Positions 1 through 8,322 of a stretch of DNA of 64,000 nucleotides are shown in pieces. The stretch comes from Erythrobacter sp. F6033 (GTDB taxonomy: Bacteria > Pseudomonadota > Alphaproteobacteria > Sphingomonadales > Sphingomonadaceae), in assembly GCF_023016005.1 (NCBI RefSeq), contig NZ_JALKAZ010000001.1, forward strand, positions 1,240,001 to 1,304,000, read 5' to 3'. Every line of letters begins with the position of its first letter. Within the stretch, counting starts at the first letter, position 1. The notes under the pieces are model-generated. The model ran no database searches and was not told the origin of the DNA. It saw only the letters and a program-made list of their open reading frames with translations. The translations under genes and the position numbers were made by a program.

Positions 1-1
1 G

Positions 2-160
2 AACACTTTGCAGATGGCTCAAATGATTGATGAACTCGACATCGTTTTTGACGAACGCAGCGGTCTCCCGCTCAGTGCAAAGTCCACGAACTCATTGTTG
101 ATCAATGCCGAGATTAGCCGAAAAGTTTCATTTTCGATCCGTAGTGTCGATACGAAATGA
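2..160 (+). CDS. 3' end of an unknown protein (partial)
   Basis: An open frame runs in from the left edge and stops at a TGA that shares the sequence ATGA with the start of the CinA-like gene. The visible 52 residues begin NTLQMAQMIDELDI and end SIRSVDTK. They show no motif I recognise. The ATGA junction is the style used by most co-translated pairs in this window, and it is the main reason for treating this as the tail of a real gene. The codon choice is less GC-rich than in the neighbours, so a chance open frame cannot be excluded. No function is proposed. Confidence 0.4.
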   Translation, partial: NTLQMAQMIDELDIVFDERSGLPLSAKSTNSLLINAEISRKVSFSIRSVDTK

Positions 161-648
161 TCCTCCGCGAACTCCACCCGCAAGCCGTTCGAATCGCGGA
201 GGCCCTCAAAGCGCGCGGCGAGAAAATCGCCGTCGCAGACGGAGCGACGGGCGGGTTGATCGGCGCAAGCCTGCTCACGGTGCCCGGCGCGCTCAAATTC
301 TATGTTGGCGGGGGCATCGTCTATTCGTTCAAGGCCCGCGATGTCCTGTTTGATCTGCCGCGCGAAGCCTATGAAGGCATGCGCTCCGCCACGGAAGAAT
401 ATGCGCTGCTTCAGGCCCGCGCTATTCGCGACAGGCTCGGTGCGGAATGGGGCATTGCCGAAAGCGGCGCTGCGGGATCAAGCAAGCATCCGATGGGCGT
501 CGCCTCCGGCAAAAGCGTCGCGGCGGTTGCCGGGCCGCAGCTCGAGCGGACCCAGACCATCGAGACATCAAGCGATGACCGGATCGACAATATGGCGGCG
601 TTCACCCGCAACGCGCTGAACCTGCTCGAAAGCGCGCTTTCCGAATAA
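157..648 (+). CDS. CinA C-terminal domain (PncC-like) protein lacking catalytic residues
   Basis: A 163-residue stand-alone protein with the fold signature of the CinA/PncC family. Active members deamidate nicotinamide mononucleotide in pyridine nucleotide recycling. The family's AESxTGG nucleophile motif here reads ADGATGG (residues 27-33), which puts Gly29 where the catalytic Ser should be. The later YSNEAK motif reads YSFKAR, putting Arg61 at the position of the catalytic Lys. The length matches single-domain PncC proteins. The start is the ATG that overlaps the previous stop as ATGA. Seen: both substitutions. Inferred: no NMN deamidase activity, so perhaps a non-catalytic paralogue. No other CinA gene is in the window. 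Confidence 0.8.
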   Translation: MILRELHPQAVRIAEALKARGEKIAVADGATGGLIGASLLTVPGALKFYVGGGIVYSFKARDVLFDLPREAYEGMRSATEEYALLQARAIRDRLGAEWGIAESGAAGSSKHPMGVASGKSVAAVAGPQLERTQTIETSSDDRIDNMAAFTRNALNLLESALSE

Positions 649-739
649 ATTTTCGCAGACCTGTCGAATCCGGCTTGCCTCATCCGTCTCAGTGTCAGAG
701 CCTTGCCGATGTGGCGCGGCCAGTAACGGAGATTGAACG

Positions 740-1099
740 ATGCAATACATGCTGCTGATCAATGAAAGCGAAGACGCCTATACGGGCGAGAATGCCGCAC
801 AGGTGATGGAAGAGACGCTGGCCGGTCATTTGAAGTTGATCGAGAAGCTGACCGAAAGCGGCACCGAATGGTCGGGCAACCGCCTGCGCGAGGCGCATAC
901 GGCGACCACTTTACGGTACTCTGGTGAAGGCGACGGCGTGCTGCATGACGGCCCTTACGCCGAAACGCATGAAGAGTTGGGCGGGTATTATATCGTTGAT
1001 GCGCCGGATCTCGATGCGGCGGTCGAATGGGCACGGATGATCCCGATCCCCGGTGCCGGATCAATCGAAATTCGCCCTATTTGGCCCGAGGACGAGTGA
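740..1099 (+). CDS. YCII/DGPF domain protein, partner of ECF42 sigma factor
   Basis: A 119-residue protein of the YCII-related (DGPF) family. The hallmark DGPYAETHEELGGYY stretch is in the middle (about residues 72-86), and the segment after it resembles the family's DLDAAVEWA helix. GGAGAT lies 6 bases before the ATG as a ribosome binding site. The gene overlaps the downstream sigma factor by GTGA, so the two are probably translated together. DGPF genes are known companions of ECF42 sigma factors and are usually their target genes. The biochemical role of DGPF proteins is not settled, and a small-molecule enzyme fold of the dimeric alpha-beta barrel type is the usual assumption. Confidence 0.9.
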   Translation: MQYMLLINESEDAYTGENAAQVMEETLAGHLKLIEKLTESGTEWSGNRLREAHTATTLRYSGEGDGVLHDGPYAETHEELGGYYIVDAPDLDAAVEWARMIPIPGAGSIEIRPIWPEDE

Positions 1100-2301
1100 T
1101 CGAGGCGGCGAAGGCCATCGCAGACGCACGGCCACGGGTGGTATCCGCTCTGGCCGTGCATTTGCGCGATCTGGACCTTGCCGAAGACAGTTTTGCCGAA
1201 GCCGTCGAAGCGTGCCTGAAGCTGGTGGAGCCTCCCGACAATATCGCTGGATGGCTGCACGTCACGGCGCGGCGCAAGGCGGTCGACGCGATCCGCAAGC
1301 GCGAGGCGCAGGCCCGTGCAGCAGATGGCGAAGCGCAGATTTCTGATATGGAAAATATCCTCACCTTGCCTGAGCCTATCGCAGACGAGCGGCTTCGGCT
1401 TTTGTTTATCTGCTGTCATCCGGCACTGGCGCCGGAAGTGCGCGTGGCGCTGGCGCTCAGGGTGATCTGCGGCATACCCGTCAGTTCAATCGCAAGCGTC
1501 TTTCTGACCAGCGAAACGACGATGTATCAGCGGATCACCCGCGCAAAGAAGAAGGTTCGCGAAGCCGGGATTCCGTTTGAACTTCCGCAGCGGCGGTTTT
1601 GGTCTGAACGGTTCGGTGCCGTGCTTCTCACGCTCGAACTGGCTTACACCGCAGCGTATCAGGATGCAGCCGGTGAGATTGACCCTGAACTCGCCGAAGA
1701 GATTGCACGACTTGCAACTCTGGTAACGGAGCTCTTTCCAGACGAACCCGAGGCATTGGGGCTTGCGGCCTTAATCATGCTGGCACGGTCTCGGGAGAAG
1801 TCGCGGGTGAGCGAGCAGGGCGGCATGATCCCCTTGTCGCGTCAGGATACGGGGGTGTGGGATCGTCGGGCTATAGAGCAGGCTCGCCTCTGGCTCGATC
1901 AGGCCGCCCGCGCTGGGGCGACTGGCCCGTATCAGGTGATGGCCGCTATTCAACTGACCCATGCACGCCGAATGTTCGATGGGACGACAGACTGGTCGGC
2001 AATCCTGACGCTTTACGATGCTTTGATGATCATGCGCCCAGGGCCTATGGTCGAGGTGAACCGCGCCCTTGCTCTGGCGGAATGTCAGTGCGACGCGGCA
2101 GGGCTATCGGCTTTGCGCGCAGTGCCGAAAGACCGAGTGCGGCATTCCAGACCCTACCGTGTCGCGCAAGCCAAATTGCTGGAACGGCTCGGCCAATTCA
2201 GGGAAGCGCGGGCGATGCTTGAAAGCGCGATGGAACTGGACCCGCCAAGAGCCGAGCGACTGTTTCTGGAAGACTGGAAAGCCAATCTCCCAGAGGGCTA
2301 G
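1096..2301 (+). CDS. ECF42-type RNA polymerase sigma factor with C-terminal TPR region
   Basis: An extracytoplasmic-function sigma factor of 401 residues, roughly double the size of ordinary ECF factors. Region 2 is at about 1-70 (HLRDLDLAEDSFAEA, GWLHVTARRKAVDAIRKRE). The typical ECF42 motif RLLFICCHPAL is at 101-111, and a region 4 helix-turn-helix lies at about 115-160. The rest is a helical TPR-like extension (AIQLTHAR, TDWSAILTLYDAL, RALALAE, LLERLGQFREARAMLESAMEL). ECF42 factors have no anti-sigma factor; the C-terminal extension is thought to control activity. The GTG start at 1096 was preferred because it overlaps the DGPF stop as GTGA; a frame extension to 1027 would sit inside the DGPF gene. 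The 3' end overlaps the convergent DUF2459 gene by four bases (CTAG). Confidence 0.92.
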   Translation: MIEAAKAIADARPRVVSALAVHLRDLDLAEDSFAEAVEACLKLVEPPDNIAGWLHVTARRKAVDAIRKREAQARAADGEAQISDMENILTLPEPIADERLRLLFICCHPALAPEVRVALALRVICGIPVSSIASVFLTSETTMYQRITRAKKKVREAGIPFELPQRRFWSERFGAVLLTLELAYTAAYQDAAGEIDPELAEEIARLATLVTELFPDEPEALGLAALIMLARSREKSRVSEQGGMIPLSRQDTGVWDRRAIEQARLWLDQAARAGATGPYQVMAAIQLTHARRMFDGTTDWSAILTLYDALMIMRPGPMVEVNRALALAECQCDAAGLSALRAVPKDRVRHSRPYRVAQAKLLERLGQFREARAMLESAMELDPPRAERLFLEDWKANLPEG

Positions 2302-2984
2302 GGCGTTTCCATGTTCGGCACCCATTTCATCACCCCGCCGGGCAGAGGTGTCCATGATCCGGTTTTGATCCCTGCATCTGCGAGCCTGTCGCTCGTCCAC
2401 TGATTGCAGGTGTTGCCGATGTGATAGGTGCCTACTGCGTCATAAAACACATCGTAATAGGAATACCCGGCGTAGGTTTCCCTCGTTTCCTCCGGCACAA
2501 GCTGAGCCTGAACTTGGGAGACGAGGCGTTCATATTCCGCGCGGCCAATTCTTAGCGGGCGAAAGTCTTCGGAAGGGGCCGGGCGGACATACCACGCGAC
2601 GTGCAAAACCCCGCTGCCGCCAGTCATCGCGTTGAGCGCAACCGACGGTGTCAGATCGGACCACGTCGGCGTTTCGAGAAAGAATGCCTTCTCGCCCCAG
2701 CTGACCGAAACGTGGGTGTATGAAAGGTTTGGCGAGGAAACATCGCCGAGCGCGAACTGACCCCGCCAGTCGATCACTTCGCTGTCGATTGGCATCACGA
2801 TTTCGGTGTGAATGCCGTTTGATCCGACGAAAATCTCGATGCCGTCCTGCGTTTCGGCCCAATCGGAATTGCGCGGAATTGACGAGCCAATCCAAGCGGA
2901 CAGAAGAAACAGCAGCGGGATGCCGATAAGGATAAACGCTGCGCTTACGCCGATCCTCTTGGCCCAAAGACGTTTACCGGTCAC
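2298..2984 (-). CDS. TIGR02117/DUF2459 family membrane-anchored protein
   Basis: A 228-residue protein with one N-terminal membrane helix (about residues 12-31) after a basic start (TGKRLWAKR), then a periplasmic domain. The SNGIHTEIVMP stretch, the WGEKAFFLETPTW stretch and a late NTCNQWTSDRL segment identify the DUF2459/TIGR02117 family. That family is sometimes placed near NlpC/P60-like folds; its function is unknown. I chose GTG at 2984, which overlaps the prmA stop by 11 bases. Longer starts would read through the prmA 3' end and add an un-membrane-like, Cys/Arg-rich leader. It is the last gene of the minus-strand SDR-metallo-beta-lactamase-prmA operon. Confidence 0.85.
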   Translation of the reverse strand: MTGKRLWAKRIGVSAAFILIGIPLLFLLSAWIGSSIPRNSDWAETQDGIEIFVGSNGIHTEIVMPIDSEVIDWRGQFALGDVSSPNLSYTHVSVSWGEKAFFLETPTWSDLTPSVALNAMTGGSGVLHVAWYVRPAPSEDFRPLRIGRAEYERLVSQVQAQLVPEETRETYAGYSYYDVFYDAVGTYHIGNTCNQWTSDRLADAGIKTGSWTPLPGGVMKWVPNMETP

Positions 2985-3882
2985 GGCGGCGCCTGAACCA
3001 CAGAATAGCCCAGTCTCCATTCTGCAGCCGTGCCACCGGCCTGCAATGCGCGCGCCTATATGCGCGGCGCACGGCCTGTTCCTGCTCGCCGGCCAGCAAT
3101 CCTGCGACGACGATGCTGCCACCGGGGCTGACCGATTTGGCAAAGTCGAGTGCAAGTTCGACCAAAGGCCCGGCTAGGATATTTGCGATTAGCAGATCAT
3201 ACGGCCCGCGTGCCAGCAGCAGCGGATTTTCCATTCCGTCTGCGATCACCATCGTCATCGCGCCGCGCTCTGCCCCGAGCCGGATGTTGTTCATCGCGGC
3301 ATTGTCCTCTACAACATCCGCACAGACCGGGTCGATATCTGATGCGGTGCATTCGGCGCTCGGCCACAGTGCCATACCCGCAAAACCGAGCAATCCGGTG
3401 CCCGTGCCGATATCGGCAATACGGCGGAAGCTCGCGCCAGTACTCTTGATGGCATCCAGCATCTTCAGGCAGCCCGCGGTCGTTTCATGCTGGCCAGTGC
3501 CAAACGCCTGACTGGCCGGAATGGCGAAGTTCACCGCGTCATCAGCGGGCTCATAATCGGGCGTGTGGACGTAGAACCGGCCAGCGCGAATTGGAGGCGT
3601 GCCTTCCTGACTGAGTGTCACCCAATCCTCATCCGGCAATTTTTCTGATGTGATTTTAGGCGCTTTGCCCGCGAAAAGTCCTGCAAGTGCCTTGGTTTGG
3701 GCAGAACCGGGCTTGCGCGGATACCATGCTTCCAAAACCCATTCGAGCGGGCGATCCTCGTCAATCTCGCGTCCCGAGATAACAAGGTCGAAATCCCACT
3801 CTTCTATTTCGTCATGCGCAAGCAGAGCGCCCTGCACATCAGGTTTCGGCGCAAATGCGCTGAGTTTCCATGCGGCGCTCAT
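2974..3882 (-). CDS. prmA: Ribosomal protein L11 methyltransferase
   Basis: A 302-residue class I SAM-dependent methyltransferase that trimethylates ribosomal protein L11. The N-terminal half is the short substrate-recognition domain. The C-terminal half holds the PrmA signatures FGTGQHETT, the SAM-binding DIGTGTGLLGFAG and the NILAGPL motif. The length is normal for the family. The start codon overlaps the upstream metallo-beta-lactamase stop as ATGA, so expression is probably coupled to that gene, an unusual partner. The upstream in-frame extension to 3951 lies inside the lactamase gene and was rejected. Confidence 0.93.
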   Translation of the reverse strand: MSAAWKLSAFAPKPDVQGALLAHDEIEEWDFDLVISGREIDEDRPLEWVLEAWYPRKPGSAQTKALAGLFAGKAPKITSEKLPDEDWVTLSQEGTPPIRAGRFYVHTPDYEPADDAVNFAIPASQAFGTGQHETTAGCLKMLDAIKSTGASFRRIADIGTGTGLLGFAGMALWPSAECTASDIDPVCADVVEDNAAMNNIRLGAERGAMTMVIADGMENPLLLARGPYDLLIANILAGPLVELALDFAKSVSPGGSIVVAGLLAGEQEQAVRRAYRRAHCRPVARLQNGDWAILWFRRRRDR

Positions 3883-4847
3883 TCGCTGGCCGCTTCCTTG
3901 ACGAGGCGTGCGTCGAGATCGCGGTGTTTGCCGGCGGCATAATCGCCACAAGAGACGCCGCCTTCAAACGTGCCAGTCTCTGCGCGCTTCACCATTTTGC
4001 TGTGGGAAGGGTGCGGCGTGAGCAGAATATCGCAATCAAGCGCGGCAAGACGATCTAGCCCATCAAAATAGGCCCGCACATATTCGGGATGATCGCTGAA
4101 TTTGTAATCATCGCTGCTGACTGGGGAGAGGCTGTCGGCGTAGACTATATTCAGGCACCGGTCGCCTTCGCAAGATTTCCACTGCCAGCTTAATGCCCCA
4201 GGGGAATGGCCCGGCGTTCGATGCGCTTTAAGTTTCGTCCCCGCATCAAGATCATAGGCTTCAACCTGCTCATCCCACCGCTGCTCGTTTCCCTTCAGGA
4301 ACCTCACATCGCTGATCGTTTGCATGGGGTCGTGCATCCCAAACTGCGGATCATTTGCAAGTGGTTCACCGCTGACCATCATCACCAGCCCGGCTTCTGG
4401 TGAGGCATGAACTTGCCCACCTGTAACTTGCGCCACAATTGCCATACCGCCCACGTGATCGAAGTGTTCGTGACTTTGCAGCAGGAATTCGATGTCTTGC
4501 GGGTCAAAACCAAGAGAACGGATATTGGCGAGGATAATTTTGGCCCCGGCCTTAGTCCCAGTATCAATTAGAACATGGCCATCATCGCCCGTAATAAGGA
4601 TCGCTGCGATGCCACATGTGCCGACATAATAGGTGTTGCCGTAAATGCGGTACGGAGGTGCGGGTTTGTCCCAATCATCCCACGGTTTGCAAACGCTTGC
4701 CCACTCCTGTGGCAGAACGAATGGCTGAATACGCTCAGGCGGGGAAGAGTTCAACCCGGGCAGCAAATCCGCCCGCGTCACTGGCGGCGTGGTCAGGCCA
4801 TTGGCTAGCGCGAAAGCGAGAAAATCAACGAACAAAGCTGGCTCCAT
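3879..4847 (-). CDS. Subclass B3 metallo-beta-lactamase
   Basis: A 322-residue MBL-fold hydrolase with the complete B3 zinc set: HEHFDH (His126, His128, Asp130, His131), His214 in TPGHSPGA and His279 in LLTPHPSHS. B3 enzymes hydrolyse penicillins, cephalosporins and carbapenems in the periplasm, and environmental Erythrobacter carry chromosomal members. The N-terminus is odd: the segment LFVDFLAFALA is hydrophobic but lacks a positively charged n-region, so a standard Sec signal is not convincing. A stop codon lies three codons upstream, so no longer start exists. The gene overlaps the SDR upstream by 23 bases and prmA downstream by ATGA. Whether it gives resistance in this organism cannot be told; another MBL-fold substrate remains possible. 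Confidence 0.88.
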   Translation of the reverse strand: MEPALFVDFLAFALANGLTTPPVTRADLLPGLNSSPPERIQPFVLPQEWASVCKPWDDWDKPAPPYRIYGNTYYVGTCGIAAILITGDDGHVLIDTGTKAGAKIILANIRSLGFDPQDIEFLLQSHEHFDHVGGMAIVAQVTGGQVHASPEAGLVMMVSGEPLANDPQFGMHDPMQTISDVRFLKGNEQRWDEQVEAYDLDAGTKLKAHRTPGHSPGALSWQWKSCEGDRCLNIVYADSLSPVSSDDYKFSDHPEYVRAYFDGLDRLAALDCDILLTPHPSHSKMVKRAETGTFEGGVSCGDYAAGKHRDLDARLVKEAASE

Positions 4848-5535
4848 TGGCGTCTAATACCGCGCCGGTCATGCTGGGAGGGGCATCGAGCGCGCAAAAC
4901 GCGATGATGCGGGCTATTTCTTCCGGCTCGGCAACGCGGCCAAGTGGTATGTCGGCAAGCAATCCTGCGCCGCCGCGGCTGTCGAGGTAGTCGCCAGCCA
5001 TGCTGGTATCGGTAAAGCCCGGGGTGATCGCGTAGCTGAGGATGCCTTCGCTGGCATAGGCTCGCGCGATGCTTTTGTGCATGGAGACCATGCCGCCTTT
5101 TGCCGCTGCATAATGCCAATGCGCTGGCGAATCGCCGCGATAGGCCGCGCGGCTCGCAACATGGACCAGACGCCCGCCGCAACCTTTCGATTGCCAATGG
5201 CGGATGGCAAATCGGCTAAGCTGGGCCGCCGCGGTCAGGTTGATGCGCAGTGTATCGTCCCACGCATCAAGCCATTCTATGTCGGAGCGATCCAGATGAT
5301 TGGCTTCGAACAGTCCGGCATTGTTTACCACGGCGCTGATCTCTCCGCCCGAGCGATCCAGAGCTTCTTCCCAAAGCAATTGCGCCGAGCCAGGGTTGGA
5401 AAAGTCCGCGGCGACGGTGTCACTAGCGGAGTTTTTTGTCGCGTGGCCGATCACGTTTTGGCCGCGTTCGATCAGCATCGCTTTGGCCGATGCGCCGATC
5501 CCGCGGCTGGTTCCGGTGATTAGAATGAAACTCAT
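4825..5535 (-). CDS. Short-chain dehydrogenase/reductase (SDR)
   Basis: A 236-residue classical SDR oxidoreductase. It has the cofactor motif TGTSRGIG near the N-terminus, NNAG in the middle, a catalytic Ser in HVASRAAY and the active-site YAAAK. The C-terminal PPSMTGAVLDANG segment is the usual SDR tail. The substrate cannot be read from the sequence. ATG at 5535 is chosen because the TG-motif normally begins within the first ten residues. It is the first gene of the minus-strand operon ending in DUF2459, and divergent from sdhC across a 141-bp gap that contains a direct repeat. Confidence 0.88.
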   Translation of the reverse strand: MSFILITGTSRGIGASAKAMLIERGQNVIGHATKNSASDTVAADFSNPGSAQLLWEEALDRSGGEISAVVNNAGLFEANHLDRSDIEWLDAWDDTLRINLTAAAQLSRFAIRHWQSKGCGGRLVHVASRAAYRGDSPAHWHYAAAKGGMVSMHKSIARAYASEGILSYAITPGFTDTSMAGDYLDSRGGAGLLADIPLGRVAEPEEIARIIAFCALDAPPSMTGAVLDANGASFVR

Positions 5536-5547
5536 GGCGGTCTTTAT

Positions 5548-5584
5548 CCAAAACTTTGCAAGCCTCTGTCCAGAACTTTGCAAG
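5548..5584. repeat. Two 15-bp direct repeats, 22 bp period, in the SDR/sdhC divergent gap
   Basis: CCAAAACTTTGCAAG at 5548-5562 and CCAGAACTTTGCAAG at 5570-5584 differ at one base. Their starts are 22 bases apart, about two DNA turns, so a protein dimer or tandem dimers could bind one face. They lie 13 bp upstream of the SDR start and 93 bp upstream of sdhC. The position suits a repressor site for the SDR-lactamase operon or an activator/repressor site for sdhCDA. No matching regulator is known to me. Confidence 0.6.
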
Positions 5585-5676
5585 TATTGTCGAGCGTTCA
5601 CGGCTTGCCTCACACGCCAAGAACGCTAAGTGTGGCGCGATAAATCGACGCAAAAGTACGTTTGAACGGAATAATC

Positions 5677-6069
5677 ATGAGTCAAAGACCGCTTTCTCCT
5701 CACCTCCAGATTTGGCGGTGGGGGCCGCACATGCTGGTATCGATCCTTCACCGCGCGACCGGGGATGGAATGGCTCTGGTCGGGCTCGCGGTTCTGGTAT
5801 GGTGGCTCGGCGCGATTGCCAGCGGCCCTGCGGCCTACGAAACATTCACTGGCGTTATGACTTCGCCGCTCGGCTGGGTTGTGATGGTCGGGCTTAGCTG
5901 GGCGTTTTTCACTCACATGATGAGCGGACTGCGCCATTTTGTGCTCGACATTGGCGCGGGGTATGAACTGAACACCAACAAAATGTGGTCGATTGCTTCG
6001 CCATTGATTGCTGTTGTTCTGACATGCGGCTTCTGGGCCCTGGTCCTCACCAAGCAGGGAGTGATCTGA
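5677..6069 (+). CDS. sdhC: Succinate dehydrogenase cytochrome b556 subunit
   Basis: A 130-residue integral membrane subunit of complex II with three hydrophobic segments. The family signatures are RPLSPHLQIW at the N-terminus, SILHRATG (residues 22-29) and THMMSGLRHFVLD. His80 in the last motif is the expected axial heme ligand. With SdhD it anchors the enzyme and passes electrons to ubiquinone. The ATG at 5677 is preferred over a TTG five codons earlier because it places RPLSPHL close to the N-terminus as in homologues. It overlaps sdhD as TGATG. Confidence 0.95.
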   Translation: MSQRPLSPHLQIWRWGPHMLVSILHRATGDGMALVGLAVLVWWLGAIASGPAAYETFTGVMTSPLGWVVMVGLSWAFFTHMMSGLRHFVLDIGAGYELNTNKMWSIASPLIAVVLTCGFWALVLTKQGVI

Positions 6070-6455
6070 TGGGTAACGGCACTTCTATCGGCAAAGTTCG
6101 CGGCCTCGGCTCATCGCATGATGGCGCGCATCACTGGCTTTCGCATCGCTTCACCGCGATCAGCAATCTTGTCCTGATGAGCTGGCTGATCGTCAGCTTT
6201 GTGACGATGGCCGATTTCTCCCACGGCACAGTGAGCGCTTGGCTATCCATGCCGATCACGGCGGTGGCGATGATCCTGCTGGTCATCAGCCTGTTTGCCC
6301 ATGCGCGCATGGGTCTGCAGGTGCTGATTGAGGACTATGTCCACAATTCCGGTTCAAAATTCGCGGCTTTGTCCGCTCTCAACATCGCAGTTATTGGCGG
6401 CGGCGCGTTTGCTGTATTCAGCGTCGCAAGCCTCGCATTTGGAGGTCAGGCCTGA
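6069..6455 (+). CDS. sdhD: Succinate dehydrogenase membrane anchor subunit
   Basis: A 128-residue hydrophobic subunit of complex II with three membrane spans. The start of the first span carries [13 protein letters not shown], and the second carries [15 protein letters not shown], the usual SdhD heme/quinone-site motif. It is translationally coupled on both sides: its ATG overlaps the sdhC stop as TGATG and its stop overlaps the sdhA start in the same way. It forms the b-type heme and quinone site with SdhC. Confidence 0.94.
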   Translation: MGNGTSIGKVRGLGSSHDGAHHWLSHRFTAISNLVLMSWLIVSFVTMADFSHGTVSAWLSMPITAVAMILLVISLFAHARMGLQVLIEDYVHNSGSKFAALSALNIAVIGGGAFAVFSVASLAFGGQA

Positions 6456-8320
6456 TGCCGACGACAGCAGACAGTTCTACCAACGCCTCGCTCAAAGGCT
6501 CTTATCAGATCATTGATCACATGTATGACGTGATCGTTGTGGGCGCGGGCGGTTCCGGCCTTCGCGCGACTATGGGCGCGGCGGAAGCCGGCCTTCGCAC
6601 GGCCAACATTTCAAAGGTTTTCCCGACCCGTTCGCACACCGTTGCGGCGCAAGGCGGTATCGCCGCATCTTTGGGCAACAACACGCCCGATCACTGGTCC
6701 TGGCATATGTACGACACCGTTAAGGGTGCCGACTGGCTGGGTGACCAAGACGCGATTGAATATCTCGCACGCGAAGCGCCTCAGGCGGTTTATGAACTTG
6801 AACACGCTGGCGTACCGTTTTCGCGCAACGAAGATGGGACGATTTATCAGCGTCCGTTTGGTGGCCACATGCAGAATATGGGTGCCGGTCCTCCTGTGCA
6901 GCGCACCTGCGCTGCGGCCGACCGTACCGGCCACGCGATGCTTCACGCGCTGTATCAGCAGAGCCTGAAATACGATGCGGACTTCTTCATCGAGTATTTC
7001 GCTCTCGATCTGATCATGAGCGAAGTCGACGGCGTGAAAAAATGCGTCGGCGTGATGGCGATGTGCCTCGACGATGGCACGATCCACCGTTTCCGCGCGC
7101 AATCCGTCGTGCTGGCAACCGGCGGCTATGGCCGTTGCTATTTCACCGCGACATCCGCGCACACCTGCACCGGCGATGGTGGCGGCATGGTTCTGCGCGC
7201 GGGTCTACCATTGCAGGACATGGAGTTCGTGCAATTCCACCCGACCGGCATTTACGGCGCGGGCGTTCTCATCACAGAGGGCGCGCGCGGCGAGGGCGGC
7301 TATCTCACCAATTCCGAAGGCGAGCGTTTCATGGAACGCTATGCCCCGTCGGCGAAGGACCTCGCATCGCGCGATGTTGTGTCGCGCTCAATGGCGCTCG
7401 AAATGCGCGAAGGGCGCGGTCAGGGGCCTGAAGGCGACCATATCCACCTTCACTTGGATCATATCGCTCCTGACGTGCTGGCTCAGCGCCTGCCGGGCAT
7501 CACCGAAAGCGGAAAGATTTTCGCTGGCGTTGATCTCACCAAACAAGCTCTGCCGGTGACCCCGACAGTCCATTACAATATGGGCGGTATTCCGTGTAAC
7601 TATCACGGTCAGGTTGTGACCCTTGGCAAGGATGGACCGGATACGGTTGTGCCGGGTCTCTATGCCGTTGGCGAAGCGGCCTGTGTGTCGGTTCACGGTG
7701 CAAACCGTCTCGGCTCAAACTCGCTGATCGATCTTGTCGTGTTTGGCCGCGCAACCGGCCTGCACCTCAAAGACAACCTCACCGCCGGCGCGAGCCAGCC
7801 CGAACTGCCAGCAGACAGTGCAGATTTTGCTTTGGGCCGTGTCGATCACTTCCGTTACGCTCAGGGCGGCTCACCGACGGCGGCGATCCGTGCCGATATG
7901 CAGAAAGCCATGCAGGCGCACGCCGCTGTGTTCCGCGATACGAAGCTGATGGACGAAGGCGTCGAGAAGCTGGCCGCGCAAAACGCACGGATGGAAGACA
8001 TCCATGTCACCGATCAATCGTTGATCTGGAACAGCGATCTGATCGAGACGCTGGAACTCGACAATCTGATGGCTCAGGCGAATGTCACCATGGCATCGGC
8101 TGCGAACCGCAAAGAAAGCCGCGGCGCCCATGCGCACGAGGATTTCCCGGATCGCAACGATAAAGAATGGATGAAGCACACAGTCGCCTGGTTCGAAGGC
8201 TGGGGCGGAAACGCCAATGGCTCTGGAAAAGGCGATATCAAAATCGATTATCGTCCGGTCCACGAATATACGCTGACCGAAGACGCGACTTACATTGAGC
8301 CGAAAGCGCGGGTTTACTAA
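6455..8320 (+). CDS. sdhA: Succinate dehydrogenase flavoprotein subunit
   Basis: A 621-residue catalytic subunit of complex II, oxidising succinate to fumarate. The N-terminal dinucleotide fold [11 protein letters not shown] is at about 28-38. His61 in [10 protein letters not shown] is the residue that carries covalent FAD. FHPTG and TEGARGEGG belong to the active site, and the C-terminal domain ends with the typical KARVY. Length is normal, with a slightly long N-terminal leader. The iron-sulfur subunit sdhB, which usually follows, is not downstream; the next gene is a small membrane protein on the same strand. Confidence 0.97.
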   Translation: MPTTADSSTNASLKGSYQIIDHMYDVIVVGAGGSGLRATMGAAEAGLRTANISKVFPTRSHTVAAQGGIAASLGNNTPDHWSWHMYDTVKGADWLGDQDAIEYLAREAPQAVYELEHAGVPFSRNEDGTIYQRPFGGHMQNMGAGPPVQRTCAAADRTGHAMLHALYQQSLKYDADFFIEYFALDLIMSEVDGVKKCVGVMAMCLDDGTIHRFRAQSVVLATGGYGRCYFTATSAHTCTGDGGGMVLRAGLPLQDMEFVQFHPTGIYGAGVLITEGARGEGGYLTNSEGERFMERYAPSAKDLASRDVVSRSMALEMREGRGQGPEGDHIHLHLDHIAPDVLAQRLPGITESGKIFAGVDLTKQALPVTPTVHYNMGGIPCNYHGQVVTLGKDGPDTVVPGLYAVGEAACVSVHGANRLGSNSLIDLVVFGRATGLHLKDNLTAGASQPELPADSADFALGRVDHFRYAQGGSPTAAIRADMQKAMQAHAAVFRDTKLMDEGVEKLAAQNARMEDIHVTDQSLIWNSDLIETLELDNLMAQANVTMASAANRKESRGAHAHEDFPDRNDKEWMKHTVAWFEGWGGNANGSGKGDIKIDYRPVHEYTLTEDATYIEPKARVY

Positions 8321-8322
8321 CC

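Noticed and set aside
1027..1095. Extended N-terminus of the ECF42 sigma factor
   Set aside because: It would lie inside the DGPF gene; the GTGA overlap at 1096 is a more natural start and matches the family N-terminus.
5536..5676. BlaI control of the B3 lactamase operon
   Set aside because: No TACA-N2-TGTA site is visible in the SDR/sdhC gap; the repeats there are of a different sequence.
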